From contig CAMWYR010000003.1 in assembly GCA_947178505.1 (NCBI GenBank), positions 1-64,000 on the forward strand: DNA of 64,000 nucleotides, read 5' to 3'. The stretch comes from an uncultured Muribaculaceae bacterium. GTDB lineage: Bacteria > Bacteroidota > Bacteroidia > Bacteroidales > Muribaculaceae. This document shows, one piece after another, positions 54,691-63,528 of the stretch; position 1 is the stretch's first letter; each line of letters begins with the position of its first letter. Below the pieces are notes generated by a model. It ran no database searches, had not been told where the DNA came from, and saw only the letters and a program-made list of their open reading frames with translations. The position numbers and the translations under genes are program-made.

Positions 54691-55974
54691 TCAGCGTGTG
54701 CCGTCGGCGCCATACGACTCCATCAGTTCAAGCCAGTAGGAGCGCAGGGTTGACCAGGCCACATTTTCCGGACCGTTGACCATAGGGGATATCTTACAGC
54801 CGTTCAACTGCATCGACACGTATGGTGTGTCAGATGGCCCACGACTGACGATCATAAGCAGATTTGCTCCCAAGGGAGTTATATCCTGAACCCTCCAGGT
54901 ATTGCTCAGCGAGTCGTAGTCGTGCGGGAAAGCAAAGCATCCCGGGAGCCTGATGAGCGAGAAGAGAGGGAGCAGGGTCTCGGCATGGCCGAAATAGGCA
55001 TTCATCACCGGGCTCTGCGACGGGAATGTGAGGGCATGGTCGGTGGCCTCTATGATCTCATTCACGAGCGGAGCGGCCGTGCGTGCGGCGAGATTCGAGA
55101 GGGGAGTGATGGCATTACGCAGGTAATGATTCAGATTGGAGGCCTCCCAGCAGCCGCGATATTCATCCACCGACATCCAGCGCGTAGTCGGGGCATTATA
55201 ACCCATCGAGCGGTTAGCCTGGAGCACGCCGTACATATCCATCGTCAGGTTGCGCAACTCCACATCCGACAAGCCGGTCTTCGAGAAGAGGCTGCGCGCC
55301 GGCCTGACAGAAACGTGGCGGGCAACGAAGTCATCATAGACCCCCTTCCAGTCGCCACTCTTACGGTATTCATCAACCTGCTTATTCTCAGCAAAACCAC
55401 GCAGAAGATGATCGTAGCGCGGTCCTTCCGCCGTTGCGACCTCAACGTGATGATTCTCCCAGGCAAACTGATAGAGAAGCTGATACATAGTCATTACGCA
55501 TCGGGGCACGTAGGTCGATACAGCCTCTACCTTCACATTCCTGTGCATCAGCCGCGGAAATGCCCTCAGGAGGCGCGTTCCCATCATTTTCTGCTCCATC
55601 TCACCGACCGGAGAAAGGGCGCCCCAATTGGAGGCATTTAAGGCGCGCACGCTCTTGAGATATGATAGGAAAGCCTTGCCATGCTCGGAAAGAGTATGAC
55701 TTTTCTCTGCCTCGTCAAGTGCCTTCTGCAAAGCCGCGATTTTCTTCGGGCCCGAAAGATAGCGGGCGCCGTGACGCGAAATATAGACGGCATACACCGG
55801 ATGCAACGTGTCGGGCAATTCATACGGAGCCGTGAATGTCGCGAAATCAATAGGCATCATCGAACCGTCGTATTCGGTCGGGAGAGGCTCATATTTCTCC
55901 TCCGCCTTCAGCGGAGTCGCCGGAACGACTCCCAGCAGGCAGATTATCAGGGATAGGAAAAGGGGGTTGCGCAT
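54691..55974 (-). CDS. Secreted histidine-type phosphatase, MINPP/phytase-like
   Basis: This 427-residue protein has a signal peptide (MRNPLFLSLIICLLGVVPATPLKA) and the branch 2 histidine acid phosphatase active-site motif SRHGARY (about residue 70). The HAE motif YFGHAETLLPL near residue 320 serves as the proton-donor region, as in multiple inositol polyphosphate phosphatases. It could release phosphate from phytate or other phosphomonoesters in the periplasm or outside. Other histidine phosphatase substrates are possible. Its start is 20 bases from the MITE-like element. Confidence 0.82.
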   Translation of the reverse strand: MRNPLFLSLIICLLGVVPATPLKAEEKYEPLPTEYDGSMMPIDFATFTAPYELPDTLHPVYAVYISRHGARYLSGPKKIAALQKALDEAEKSHTLSEHGKAFLSYLKSVRALNASNWGALSPVGEMEQKMMGTRLLRAFPRLMHRNVKVEAVSTYVPRCVMTMYQLLYQFAWENHHVEVATAEGPRYDHLLRGFAENKQVDEYRKSGDWKGVYDDFVARHVSVRPARSLFSKTGLSDVELRNLTMDMYGVLQANRSMGYNAPTTRWMSVDEYRGCWEASNLNHYLRNAITPLSNLAARTAAPLVNEIIEATDHALTFPSQSPVMNAYFGHAETLLPLFSLIRLPGCFAFPHDYDSLSNTWRVQDITPLGANLLMIVSRGPSDTPYVSMQLNGCKISPMVNGPENVAWSTLRSYWLELMESYGADGTR

Positions 55975-55997
55975 AGAGATCGGTTAGGTAAAACTTA

Positions 55998-56330
55998 GAC
56001 TCCATCCAATAAAAAATATTAAATGCAGGGCGGGCTCTTTTTGAGCTAAAATCTTGAATCTCTGAGGGAGCAGCCTTCGAGCTGTGACCGAAGAGATTCG
56101 AGATTTAAGCCAAAAAGAGGCCGGACGCAGGTAACTTTATTTTATTAGTACGAGCCATTATATTTAAATTGATTAAAATTAAAGTTTTTAAATTACTCCA
56201 TTCATCGCATCTCAGGGGCACATATCGCCTTTTGCCTCAGTCACATAGCACGCTATGCTCCTTCGTCTGCAAGACGATATCTGCTCCCTGAGATGCGACC
56301 CTGCATTAATATTTTTTATTGGATGGAGTC
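55998..56330. mobile_element. MITE-like non-coding element with long terminal inverted repeats
   Basis: The ends are inverted repeats of about 32 bases (55998-56030 and 56299-56330) starting GACTCCATCCAATAAAAA, with one indel. A direct TTA flanks both ends (55995-55997, 56331-56333), consistent with a 3-bp target duplication. Inside, there are two large imperfect hairpins (56033-56122; 56206-56297, the latter with a 12-bp perfect base CGCATCTCAGGG and an apical CATAGC/GCTATG stem). No ORF is present. It sits between the lipoprotein stop and the phosphatase start. Confidence 0.7.
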
Positions 56331-56759
56331 TTAATACTTACGGCAGGTTATGACCGCGATGGGAGAGCGGAGCACCATCCTCGACGATGACACATGCTCA
56401 ATATCGAGGATGCAATATTTAGTGCCGGGGGCTGAAGAAGCGTCAGCTACGAAGCCATATTGCGCCAACTGCGCGTCTGTAGGATTATAACGGAAATCTG
56501 CCCCTATCTGTGCGTCACCCTTATGATAATTGAGCACTGCCGTTAGCTCCGGACCGGGACTTCCCATGTTGAGTTGAAGCAGTTCGAGCTGGATGCCTAT
56601 GTAGCGGTTAGGGGGATTCACAACGGAATTATCTGTTGTGTAACGGATTTCGGTGATTTTCCAGAAACCGTCGATTTTACCGTTGTCGGAGGCACGCCGG
56701 CATGCCGGAGCGGCAATAAACAACAGGGAAAGCAGCAATATAGCGATGTATTTTTTCAT
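56331..56759 (-). CDS. Hypothetical lipoprotein
   Basis: This 142-residue protein has a lipoprotein signal peptide with lipobox IAAPAC at about residues 15-20. A small beta-rich domain follows (FWKITEIRYTT; YIGIQLELLQLNM) and then a C-terminal strand region. A lipocalin-like fold is possible, but not claimed. It starts 22 bases after the Wzi-family stop and ends exactly at the MITE-like element; its TAA is the TTA duplication read on the minus strand. Confidence 0.7.
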   Translation of the reverse strand: MKKYIAILLLSLLFIAAPACRRASDNGKIDGFWKITEIRYTTDNSVVNPPNRYIGIQLELLQLNMGSPGPELTAVLNYHKGDAQIGADFRYNPTDAQLAQYGFVADASSAPGTKYCILDIEHVSSSRMVLRSPIAVITCRKY

Positions 56760-56781
56760 TTTTCAATAATTAGATGGAGAG

Positions 56782-58269
56782 TTATTTAATCCAGCCGGTC
56801 TTAGAGATAGCGAGCTGCACGCCGAAAGAGTTGCCGAGGAGCTTACCGTGGTCCATGCCGAGCGACACCGAGGCATTCCAGCCGGGAAGCGACTGTGGAT
56901 GCCAGTTCACCTGAGCCAGCCAGCTGAAATTCTCTTCCGGATGGGGGAGAGGCAATGTATAGGAACCCCAGCTTCGCATCCACGTCACAAGCAGGCGGTA
57001 GTCGGTCTGGCGCGAGGGAGTGCCCTTTATGCCGAAATGATGAGAGATCAGACGGTTATGAAGGAAGTGCAGCCTGTGATTGTCATTATAGACAGGAGAG
57101 ATGAATAGGGGTGAGCCAATAGCCTGGCCCCAGTTCTGCCAGCCGTTATAGATGTAATGATTGTAATAGGAATCGCGGGCTGAGATCTGATAGTCAATCA
57201 CGGAAGTATGGTCCCAGTAGCAGGGTCCGGCCTGATCTTTCGAATAGAAGAATTCATAGAGGATATCCGAGACGAACGGATTTGCCGGGAGCTTTCCCTG
57301 CACGCCGTAGAGGCCATCCTTCCAGGGATAATCAAAGAAGAGCATCGAGTGATCTTCAAAGAAGTGCTGATAATAGAGGCGCACCATCCAGCCCGAGGGG
57401 TCCTGCCATTTAAGGCTCATGCTCCAGTTGCCGAGGAAGTTGCCTTCTACATTTGTCTGCTCTCCGGGAGCGGTGTCGGTGCCTCCGGCAGTCGGGATGA
57501 AGGCCTTGGCCCAGGCTTTCAGATAGGTAGGATGCTTTTCCCAATAACCTTCTCTGTTGCCCTCAGCCGGAATCCACGTCTTACCGCCGAACTGCGTATC
57601 CATCACGAGGCCCAGTTCTCCTTCAAGCGGAAATTTCTTCGCGTTACCGCCGCGGAAATATATCGCACGCGAGCAATAGAGCGTGTTGAGCGAATAGCGA
57701 TAATCGGGATTTGCCCAGCGGTTTAGCCACCAGTTGTCGTCAAACATACCATATGCGATATGGCCCTTGACGGCGAACATCTCCTTACAACCCCACACGT
57801 CGGCATAATCAAAAATGCCGATGCGCACCTGCGGAAGAGGACGGGCATTCCATCCCTGTGTGAGCGAACCGGAGGAAAGCGACTGATCAAGGAAACCGTC
57901 GGAGAGTTCCTTCGCGCCGATCATAGCGTCGAGACAACGGTAACGCACCTCGGCATAAAGCTGCTGCGGAATGAAAGTTGACTGCATGCGGTGAGCCACA
58001 CCGAGATCTACTCCGGCGCCCCAGGAGAAACGGGGCGCTTCATCAATATGCTTGAACGCTCCGACACGAAGCCAGAGATTATTGCGCTCAAGCCCGGAGA
58101 AGCCGTATTTATTAGACTGAAGCCAGAAAGGAGTGTGCGCGCCGCCCGAAAGCGTAGTGCCCACCTCTGCTTTATACTCAATGGAGTCGTGCCATTCATA
58201 AGCACGTGCCTCCACAAACGGAAGAAGGCAAGCCAAAGCAGCAACACAGGCGAATTTGCGAATGCTCAT
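56782..58269 (-). CDS. Wzi-family capsule assembly outer-membrane protein
   Basis: This 495-residue protein has a signal peptide (MSIRKFACVAALACLLPFVEARA) and the Wzi-like start YKAEVGTTLSGGAHTPFWLQSNKYG. Repeated aromatic beta-strand segments follow over the whole length, as for an 18-strand barrel. Such proteins attach or assemble capsule at the cell surface. A probable promoter lies directly upstream, and the lipoprotein gene follows 22 bases downstream. Confidence 0.82.
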   Translation of the reverse strand: MSIRKFACVAALACLLPFVEARAYEWHDSIEYKAEVGTTLSGGAHTPFWLQSNKYGFSGLERNNLWLRVGAFKHIDEAPRFSWGAGVDLGVAHRMQSTFIPQQLYAEVRYRCLDAMIGAKELSDGFLDQSLSSGSLTQGWNARPLPQVRIGIFDYADVWGCKEMFAVKGHIAYGMFDDNWWLNRWANPDYRYSLNTLYCSRAIYFRGGNAKKFPLEGELGLVMDTQFGGKTWIPAEGNREGYWEKHPTYLKAWAKAFIPTAGGTDTAPGEQTNVEGNFLGNWSMSLKWQDPSGWMVRLYYQHFFEDHSMLFFDYPWKDGLYGVQGKLPANPFVSDILYEFFYSKDQAGPCYWDHTSVIDYQISARDSYYNHYIYNGWQNWGQAIGSPLFISPVYNDNHRLHFLHNRLISHHFGIKGTPSRQTDYRLLVTWMRSWGSYTLPLPHPEENFSWLAQVNWHPQSLPGWNASVSLGMDHGKLLGNSFGVQLAISKTGWIK

Positions 58270-58317
58270 AATCTTAATATAGGTAAAATTTTAGTGAAAA
58301 GTGTGAAATACGCAGTG

Positions 58318-58347
58318 CAAATTTACAAATAAAACCTCAAAAATCAA
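58318..58347 (-). promoter_or_regulatory. Promoter of the wzi-like gene
   Basis: On the minus strand a -7 box TAAATTTG (58318-58325) is preceded 19 bases upstream by ATTG (58344-58347), close to the TTTG -33 consensus. Transcription would start near 58311, about 40 bases before the ATG at 58269. Confidence 0.5.
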
Positions 58348-58363
58348 TAAAATTCAGAAATGA

Positions 58364-58395
58364 TTTGGTTGAAAAGAAAAAAATTACTATTTTTG
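58364..58395 (+). promoter_or_regulatory. Consensus promoter of the tRNA-Glu/rpsT unit
   Basis: TTTG (58364-58367) and TATTTTTG (58388-58395) are separated by exactly 20 bases, an ideal Bacteroidota promoter. Transcription should start near 58400, about 48 bases before the first tRNA-Glu. Confidence 0.75.
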
Positions 58396-58447
58396 CAGTC
58401 GCAAAGCGCACGAAACGCGAATCAGCGATTCGGCGCCGGCTTGAGTA

Positions 58448-58522
58448 GGCCCATTCGTCTATCGGTTAGGACGCAAGATTTTCATTCTTGAAAGAGGAGT
58501 TCGATTCTCCTATGGGCTACCA
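58448..58522 (+). tRNA. tRNA-Glu (anticodon UUC), copy 1
   Basis: The acceptor stem GGCCCAT (58448-58454) pairs with ATGGGCT (58512-58518, one G-U pair). The anticodon stem CAAGA/TCTTG encloses TTTTCAT with anticodon TTC. The T arm GAGGAGTTCGATTCTCC is canonical. The CCA end is encoded (58520-58522). Confidence 0.95.
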
Positions 58523-58551
58523 AATATCAATCGAAAAAGAAATTTTTAAAG

Positions 58552-58806
58552 ATGGCAAATCATAAATCGTCATTAAAAAGAATTCGCCAGGCGGAAAAGC
58601 GCAGACTTGAGAACCGTTACTGGGCAAAAACAGCAAGAAATGCAGTGCGTCGCATACGCAAGATGACCGACAAGGCTGAAGCTGAGGCAGCTTACAACAA
58701 GGTTAGCTCTCTCCTCCAGCGTCTTGGTCGCAAGAACATCATTTCTAAGAATAAGGCTGCCAATCTCTGCAGTGGTCTCGCTAACCACATCAACAAGCTT
58801 GGCTAA
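58552..58806 (+). CDS. rpsT: 30S ribosomal protein S20
   Basis: This 84-residue basic protein begins [18 protein letters not shown] and has the three-helix, lysine/arginine-rich pattern of S20, ending [18 protein letters not shown]. It binds 16S rRNA in the 30S subunit. It lies between two identical tRNA-Glu genes, 29 bases after the first, and should be co-transcribed from the promoter upstream of it. Confidence 0.96.
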   Translation: MANHKSSLKRIRQAEKRRLENRYWAKTARNAVRRIRKMTDKAEAEAAYNKVSSLLQRLGRKNIISKNKAANLCSGLANHINKLG

Positions 58807-58856
58807 AAAATATTAGGCAGTTTCACGGTCGTCACGCGTCCGGAAGCAGTCAGGCC

Positions 58857-58928
58857 GGCCCATTCGTCTATCGGTTAGGACGCAAGATTTTCATTCTTGA
58901 AAGAGGAGTTCGATTCTCCTATGGGCTA
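58857..58928 (+). tRNA. tRNA-Glu (anticodon UUC), copy 2
   Basis: The 72-base body is identical to copy 1 (58448-58519). Here CCC follows the discriminator A, so the CCA end is not encoded and must be added. It lies 50 bases after the rpsT stop. Confidence 0.95.
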
Positions 58929-58949
58929 CCCAAATCCATCCTACCCCGT

Positions 58950-58988
58950 GAGGCTGGTGTCGCTGATGACACCGGCCTCTCTTTTTTT
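58950..58988 (+). terminator. Terminator of the tRNA-Glu/rpsT unit
   Basis: A 12-bp stem with one G-U pair (GAGGCTGGTGTC, 58950-58961, with 58968-58979) and a 6-base loop GCTGAT. It is followed by TCTTTTTTT. It also lies beyond the stop of the convergent minus-strand glycosyltransferase gene. Confidence 0.85.
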
Positions 58989-58989
58989 C

Positions 58990-60285
58990 CTAAAGCAGCA
59001 ATGAATCCAGATCTACGGCCGTGGCGTCAGCGAGAGCCGCAGCATTAAAACTATCCTCCCAGCGACGGCGGGCAGCTTCACCCTTCATCTGCCGGCCGCA
59101 TTCATCTGCCGCCACACAGACTATCATACGCGCATATTCATGCGGAGTCAGCCCCGGAGGAAGAAGCAGAGCAGAATCCTCACCGGTGAGTTCTGACACA
59201 TCGCCTACATCCGTGGATATCACCGGAATACCATGCGACATCGCCTCGCCCATGCTGACCGGCATCCCTTCTGTACGGCTCATAAGTATGAACCAGTCAC
59301 TCCCCTCTTCACTATAGTAACGATGCACATCCGCATTGCTAAGCGCTCCGCAGAAATCCACAGTAAACGAGGGCACTCGCCGACTCAATTCCTCAGCCTG
59401 TCGATGCAGCATATCCATGCACTCTCCGTCGCCTATCAGTGTCCACATTATGCGTTTTTCGCCAAGCAGGAGTGTAAGCTCAGCCAGAGTCTCCATTATC
59501 AGAGAGAGCTGCTTCACCGGATCCAGACGTGCTACCGTGACAAATCGCACTTCTTCGCTCCGATCGCTGCCGGCGGCGCCTGAGCTGTTGGCGCGACTCT
59601 CCTTGCCCGTGAGGACATCCGGCCCTGATGAACCTAAATGACGCGCAGAAATGCGTGCGGACGCCGAAGGATAACGATTTTTCAGATATTGCGCTCCCTT
59701 ATCCGAGATACAGATCACCCGGCGGATACCATCAAGCATACGTGCGCGAAGCCGTCGCGACCTGAACTCCTGACGCTCGTCATATAAATCTGACGTATGG
59801 GCGCGCGTGGCCACTTTCCAGCCTTGCTGAAGCGCAAGACGCGCCATGGCCGTAGCTGTGTCGGCAAACCACATACTATAGAACACAGTGTTAGCGGGAG
59901 TCATGCCGTTGCGCGCCGCTAATCTCTTTAAAAGATAGCCTATACGCACGCTATTTACGGCCTGATAGAAGCCTTTCAGCCATTGCCGCACACCACGGGC
60001 CTCACCACGCATCATCACAAGCGCACGCCATACGAAAGGATGCAGGATATAGACCGCTTTGAGCAGCCGTGAGTGAAACACAGTGTCGTCGGCTAACGAC
60101 CAGTCGACCGTCACCCCCTCCGGCAACGCATCGGCATAACCGGACTCCCGAGGAAATCTGTCGGTAGGAAAGAGGATAATCCGGTCAAACTTATCTCTGA
60201 GAGCCTTTATCTCCGGCTCGATAAATGCTTTTTCAGAATAAAGATCGCCCGGAAAACCGAGTGTAGAGAATAGCAACTGTCTCAT
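58990..60285 (-). CDS. GT4-type (GT-B) glycosyltransferase
   Basis: The ATG at 60285, overlapping the stop of the previous gene as ATGA, gives 431 residues. It has an N-terminal SQRQLLFSTLGFPG-like Rossmann start and a C-terminal UDP/sugar-binding half with FVTVARLDPVKQL and SRTEGMPVSMGEAMSHG. This matches family 4 retaining glycosyltransferases. It probably builds surface glycans with the neighbouring GT2 gene. A longer reading to 60324 exists. Confidence 0.87.
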   Translation of the reverse strand: MRQLLFSTLGFPGDLYSEKAFIEPEIKALRDKFDRIILFPTDRFPRESGYADALPEGVTVDWSLADDTVFHSRLLKAVYILHPFVWRALVMMRGEARGVRQWLKGFYQAVNSVRIGYLLKRLAARNGMTPANTVFYSMWFADTATAMARLALQQGWKVATRAHTSDLYDERQEFRSRRLRARMLDGIRRVICISDKGAQYLKNRYPSASARISARHLGSSGPDVLTGKESRANSSGAAGSDRSEEVRFVTVARLDPVKQLSLIMETLAELTLLLGEKRIMWTLIGDGECMDMLHRQAEELSRRVPSFTVDFCGALSNADVHRYYSEEGSDWFILMSRTEGMPVSMGEAMSHGIPVISTDVGDVSELTGEDSALLLPPGLTPHEYARMIVCVAADECGRQMKGEAARRRWEDSFNAAALADATAVDLDSLLL

Positions 60286-61271
60286 TTCCGGAGTCGATTT
60301 ACAATCCCCCATAATGCGGGACAACGCATGACCGCCATATATAGGCGCGCCTTAAGCGGGAGTGGAAGTTGAAACTGCCTTATCAGAGCCTTCAGACGCG
60401 AAATGCGACGTTCTGACGGCTCCGCCTCATTGTCCGGGCCCGATCTCAAGGCCATGGCGGAAAGGTGATTCACGCGCCTCGCCGCAGCCTTGTCGAGCGC
60501 CGCGCCTGCCACATCGAAATGGCGCTGGAGCAACATGGTCTGCCGGAGCGCACGGAGGGAATATCTGAATTTGCGGGCATAGTCGGCGGGGTGCGACACC
60601 GAGTCATGCCCTACCGAGTAATGAAGCGTCACTTCCGGAAGCACAACAATATCCCCCGCTTCAGCCATTGCGAGGAGAATCTGCTGATCCTCACACGAAT
60701 ACTCACTGTCGACATATATATCAGGATTTTTATCGACGGCGTCGGTGATGATATCGCGGCGGTATAGGGCGGTGCAGAGATGAATGATACGCTCCCCGGC
60801 CAGCAGGGGGAACGTGAGAGTTCCTGCGGCGAAGCGTAGCGGCGTGGTTGCGGAGGGATTGGCCGGATGACGTGACAGCTCGCCCGAATCTGAATCCCGG
60901 CAGAGCCAATCGGTGGCCACAAGACTCACGCGCGGGTCAGAGTCAAGCAGTTCCACCTGCCGGCGGAGCTTACCCGGATCGACCCAATAATCATCTCCGG
61001 CGCAGTCAGCAAGGTATTCGCCGCGCGCGCGGCGTATGCAGTCGAAATAATTCGCCGTCACGCCGAGGTTCCGTTCCCGCCGGAGATAGACTATCCGGTC
61101 GGGATACTGCGCGGCATAACTTCTGCATATGCGCTCCGTGCCGTCGGTCGACGCATCGTCGCCGATCACAATCTCATAATCGGCCCTCAGATCCTGCGCG
61201 AGAATCGAATCGAGCGTGCGCCCGATCGTGTGCTCCTGATTGTAGGTGACTACAATTACAGAGACTTTCAT
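60282..61271 (-). CDS. Family 2 glycosyltransferase
   Basis: This 329-residue enzyme begins KVSVIVVTYNQEHTIGRTLDSIL. It has DDASTDGTERI and the acceptor ECLADCAGDDYWVDP-like segment, seen here as EYLADCAGDDYW. It is coupled to both neighbours by ATGA overlaps (with the C1 peptidase at 61268-61271 and with the GT4 gene at 60282-60285). It may add a sugar during capsule or O-antigen synthesis. Confidence 0.87.
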   Translation of the reverse strand: MKVSVIVVTYNQEHTIGRTLDSILAQDLRADYEIVIGDDASTDGTERICRSYAAQYPDRIVYLRRERNLGVTANYFDCIRRARGEYLADCAGDDYWVDPGKLRRQVELLDSDPRVSLVATDWLCRDSDSGELSRHPANPSATTPLRFAAGTLTFPLLAGERIIHLCTALYRRDIITDAVDKNPDIYVDSEYSCEDQQILLAMAEAGDIVVLPEVTLHYSVGHDSVSHPADYARKFRYSLRALRQTMLLQRHFDVAGAALDKAAARRVNHLSAMALRSGPDNEAEPSERRISRLKALIRQFQLPLPLKARLYMAVMRCPALWGIVNRLRK

Positions 61272-62494
61272 TTAAACTTTTTACGGATGTCAGAAGGCAC
61301 GGCATCCTTATGAACGCCTACACCGAGAGTCTTCTCAAGGAAGAAGGGCATCGACACGTAGAGATAGCCGTCGTAAAGCTGGTTGGTGTCCCAGGAATTC
61401 TTGACCTTGTAGTATCGGTTACCCTCCTGGTCGGTGGCGGTGCCGACGATGACCATACCATGGTCGTCGGTAGTCTCAAAATTATCGAATGTAGTCTGAC
61501 GGCTCTCCTGCGTAACGCTCTTCTCCTTCACCGGGCCCTTGATATCAAACTTGGAGTTCTCGCGGTCCTTATCGGAGAGTTTCACCCAACGGCTGAGCTC
61601 AGTGTCGGTCATGTCTTTCTCCTCCTTATCTTCGGGAAGCACGGCATAGCCCTTATTCCATTTGAATCCACCCTCCGACACATCAGCGGCCCACATAACC
61701 GTCCATCCCTTCTCGAGGGCATTGTCGACGATCTTCTGCATCTCTTCCATAGGCACGTTCATGCTCTGAGTCCATGCCCAGTTGTCGGGGATTTCGAGGA
61801 TAAAGTTCTGATAATAGGGATGATGCGTATAGCTGGTGACGTTGATGAAGTTCTCGGGTTCGAGACCCATCTCCTTAGCCCACTGCTGAGGGGTGTATGT
61901 CTTGCCGTTATACTGGAAAGATGCGGGCACGGGGCCGAGATACGCATCGAGAATAGCCTCGAAGCCGGGGAGCCACGCAGTGGTCAGCTTCTTGTTTTTA
62001 GTTCCGCGGTTGAGCACGGCGCGGAGATAAGCCTCGAGAGCTTCGGCGAGCTCGTAATGCGAATGCTTCTTCTCGCCGTAGTTGAGGCCGGGATAAGCCT
62101 CCTCGGGCACAGCTCCGTAAGCCTCAGTCATATTGAGCACGTCGCCCCATGAACCGCCCTGAGCGAAGTTGATGGTGCCGTTCATGCGCATGAATTTCTT
62201 TGCCTTGTCGATATAGGCGTTGCGCACGATATACATTTCAGAGATATCGAGTTCGGGACCACCCTTCCGCATGACGTTATCCTCGAGCGTAGAGACGCCG
62301 GAAAATGCCCAGCACGTGCCCGACTTATTCTGATCTTTCACGGAGCCGGTGCGGTTGATCTTACCGTCGGTAAACTTAAACCCGGTAGAATCGGGCACCT
62401 CAATGACCGGTTCAGTGGCCGGGGCGATAAAATCAGTGGCGAACGCCGGGGCCGTCATGACGGCCAGCACGGAGAGGGCAAATATCTTTTTCAT
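61268..62494 (-). CDS. Secreted C1-family cysteine peptidase (bleomycin hydrolase/PepC-like)
   Basis: This 408-residue protein has a signal peptide (MKKIFALSVLAVMTAPAFA), the catalytic cysteine in NKSGTCWAFSGVSTLE, and the His/Asn pair in DDHGMVIVGT...KVKNSWDT. The overall order matches bleomycin hydrolase-like aminopeptidases, but the signal peptide puts it outside the cytoplasm. It is first in the unit with the two glycosyltransferases, and a probable promoter lies just upstream. Confidence 0.88.
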   Translation of the reverse strand: MKKIFALSVLAVMTAPAFATDFIAPATEPVIEVPDSTGFKFTDGKINRTGSVKDQNKSGTCWAFSGVSTLEDNVMRKGGPELDISEMYIVRNAYIDKAKKFMRMNGTINFAQGGSWGDVLNMTEAYGAVPEEAYPGLNYGEKKHSHYELAEALEAYLRAVLNRGTKNKKLTTAWLPGFEAILDAYLGPVPASFQYNGKTYTPQQWAKEMGLEPENFINVTSYTHHPYYQNFILEIPDNWAWTQSMNVPMEEMQKIVDNALEKGWTVMWAADVSEGGFKWNKGYAVLPEDKEEKDMTDTELSRWVKLSDKDRENSKFDIKGPVKEKSVTQESRQTTFDNFETTDDHGMVIVGTATDQEGNRYYKVKNSWDTNQLYDGYLYVSMPFFLEKTLGVGVHKDAVPSDIRKKFK

Positions 62495-62513
62495 AATGCT
62501 GTCAGATTTGATT

Positions 62514-62521
62514 CAAAGTTA
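62514..62521 (-). promoter_or_regulatory. -7 box of the C1 peptidase unit
   Basis: TAACTTTG on the minus strand matches TAnnTTTG. A TTG lies 22 bases upstream (62544-62546), slightly outside the usual 19-21 spacing. The start would be near 62506, about 12 bases before the ATG. Confidence 0.4.
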
Positions 62522-62596
62522 AGCAAATATTCAGACGCTCGCGCAACGCTCATCTGAGCGGCGGAGGGCTCCTTGACTGCAATATTAATAAAAAAA

Positions 62597-62635
62597 ACTT
62601 ACATCTGCAAGCCTGCCGCAAATTATTGCGGCAGG
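62597..62635 (-). terminator. Terminator overlapping the end of the TupA-like gene
   Basis: A perfect 10-bp stem (CCTGCCGCAA, 62612-62621, with 62626-62635) has a 4-base loop containing the stop codon. On the minus strand a T8 run follows about 15 bases downstream (near 62590-62597). Confidence 0.65.
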
Positions 62636-63528
62636 GAGATTAGGGAGCCGAGGGAGGCGAGTGCAGAGGGAGTGAAGTAGCGGATGCGGGCTGACCCCAT
62701 GGTAAAGGTGAGTTCGCCGAAGTAGATGCGTGCGCCTATGCAGTAGAGGTCGACCCTCACTATGGGGAATCCCTGTGAGAGCGTCTCCGCGATGTGAATC
62801 ATTTCTTCGAGTTTATCGGGACGGGGAGGCACATTGACGGGCCGGTATGACTCCACGACGGCCTCGCGCCATTCTTCCCAAGCGGGGAGCCGAAAGAGCG
62901 ATAGCGATGTGCGGAATGTCTTTTCATCTCTCTCACTGCATACGAGGCAGTAGAGCGGACGGCCGTCAAAGCAGAAGAACTTATAGTCGGTGGCCATGAC
63001 GGGGCTTCCGGCTTCATCAGACAACGGGAGCATTTCCTCGGCCATTATCCGCGGACGTATACGCGTGTAATGAGGTTCGGCTCCTGCAAATCCGAAACGT
63101 CGCCCCAGCCATTGCGAGAGCCTCCGGCGCACCCGGGTTTGATCCAGGCTCCTACGGTCGCGCACAAGGATGGTCTGCATAGTGCCGTGGGTCGATTTGA
63201 TGGCGAACTTATCTGGCAGCTGACTGAAATCCACAGCCTCGGCATCCTCCCAGATGCCATAGGTGGCCGGCACGATCTCCGGAAACCCTGCATCGGCCAC
63301 AAATTTCTTCACCTCATATTTATCAGCAAGCCGCGACCACAAGGTGGTGTCGGTGTTGAATTCGAGCCACAGTATCTTCTCGTTGAGGTCGGTGGGATTT
63401 TTGATATCAGCACGTCTGCGCGTTTCGATGCGATGCAGCAGCAATGCTGCGCGCCGCGGCGATATCATCTGCCATTCGGCCAGCTGACGCACCATGCGCC
63501 GGACCACACTGAAAAGAGGATTCGTCAT
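62623..63528 (-). CDS. TupA-like ATP-grasp protein (polysaccharide-associated)
   Basis: This 301-residue protein has NPTDLNEKILWLEFN and DKFAIKSTHGTMQTILV (ATP-grasp lysine). IRPRIMAEEML and the acidic site VRVDLYCIGARIYFGELTF follow. This is the TupA-like ATP-grasp family, found in exopolysaccharide and teichuronopeptide-type loci. Substrate is unknown. The start codon overlaps the stop of the MgtC-family gene, and a terminator follows its own stop. Confidence 0.8.
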   Translation of the reverse strand: MTNPLFSVVRRMVRQLAEWQMISPRRAALLLHRIETRRRADIKNPTDLNEKILWLEFNTDTTLWSRLADKYEVKKFVADAGFPEIVPATYGIWEDAEAVDFSQLPDKFAIKSTHGTMQTILVRDRRSLDQTRVRRRLSQWLGRRFGFAGAEPHYTRIRPRIMAEEMLPLSDEAGSPVMATDYKFFCFDGRPLYCLVCSERDEKTFRTSLSLFRLPAWEEWREAVVESYRPVNVPPRPDKLEEMIHIAETLSQGFPIVRVDLYCIGARIYFGELTFTMGSARIRYFTPSALASLGSLISLPQ

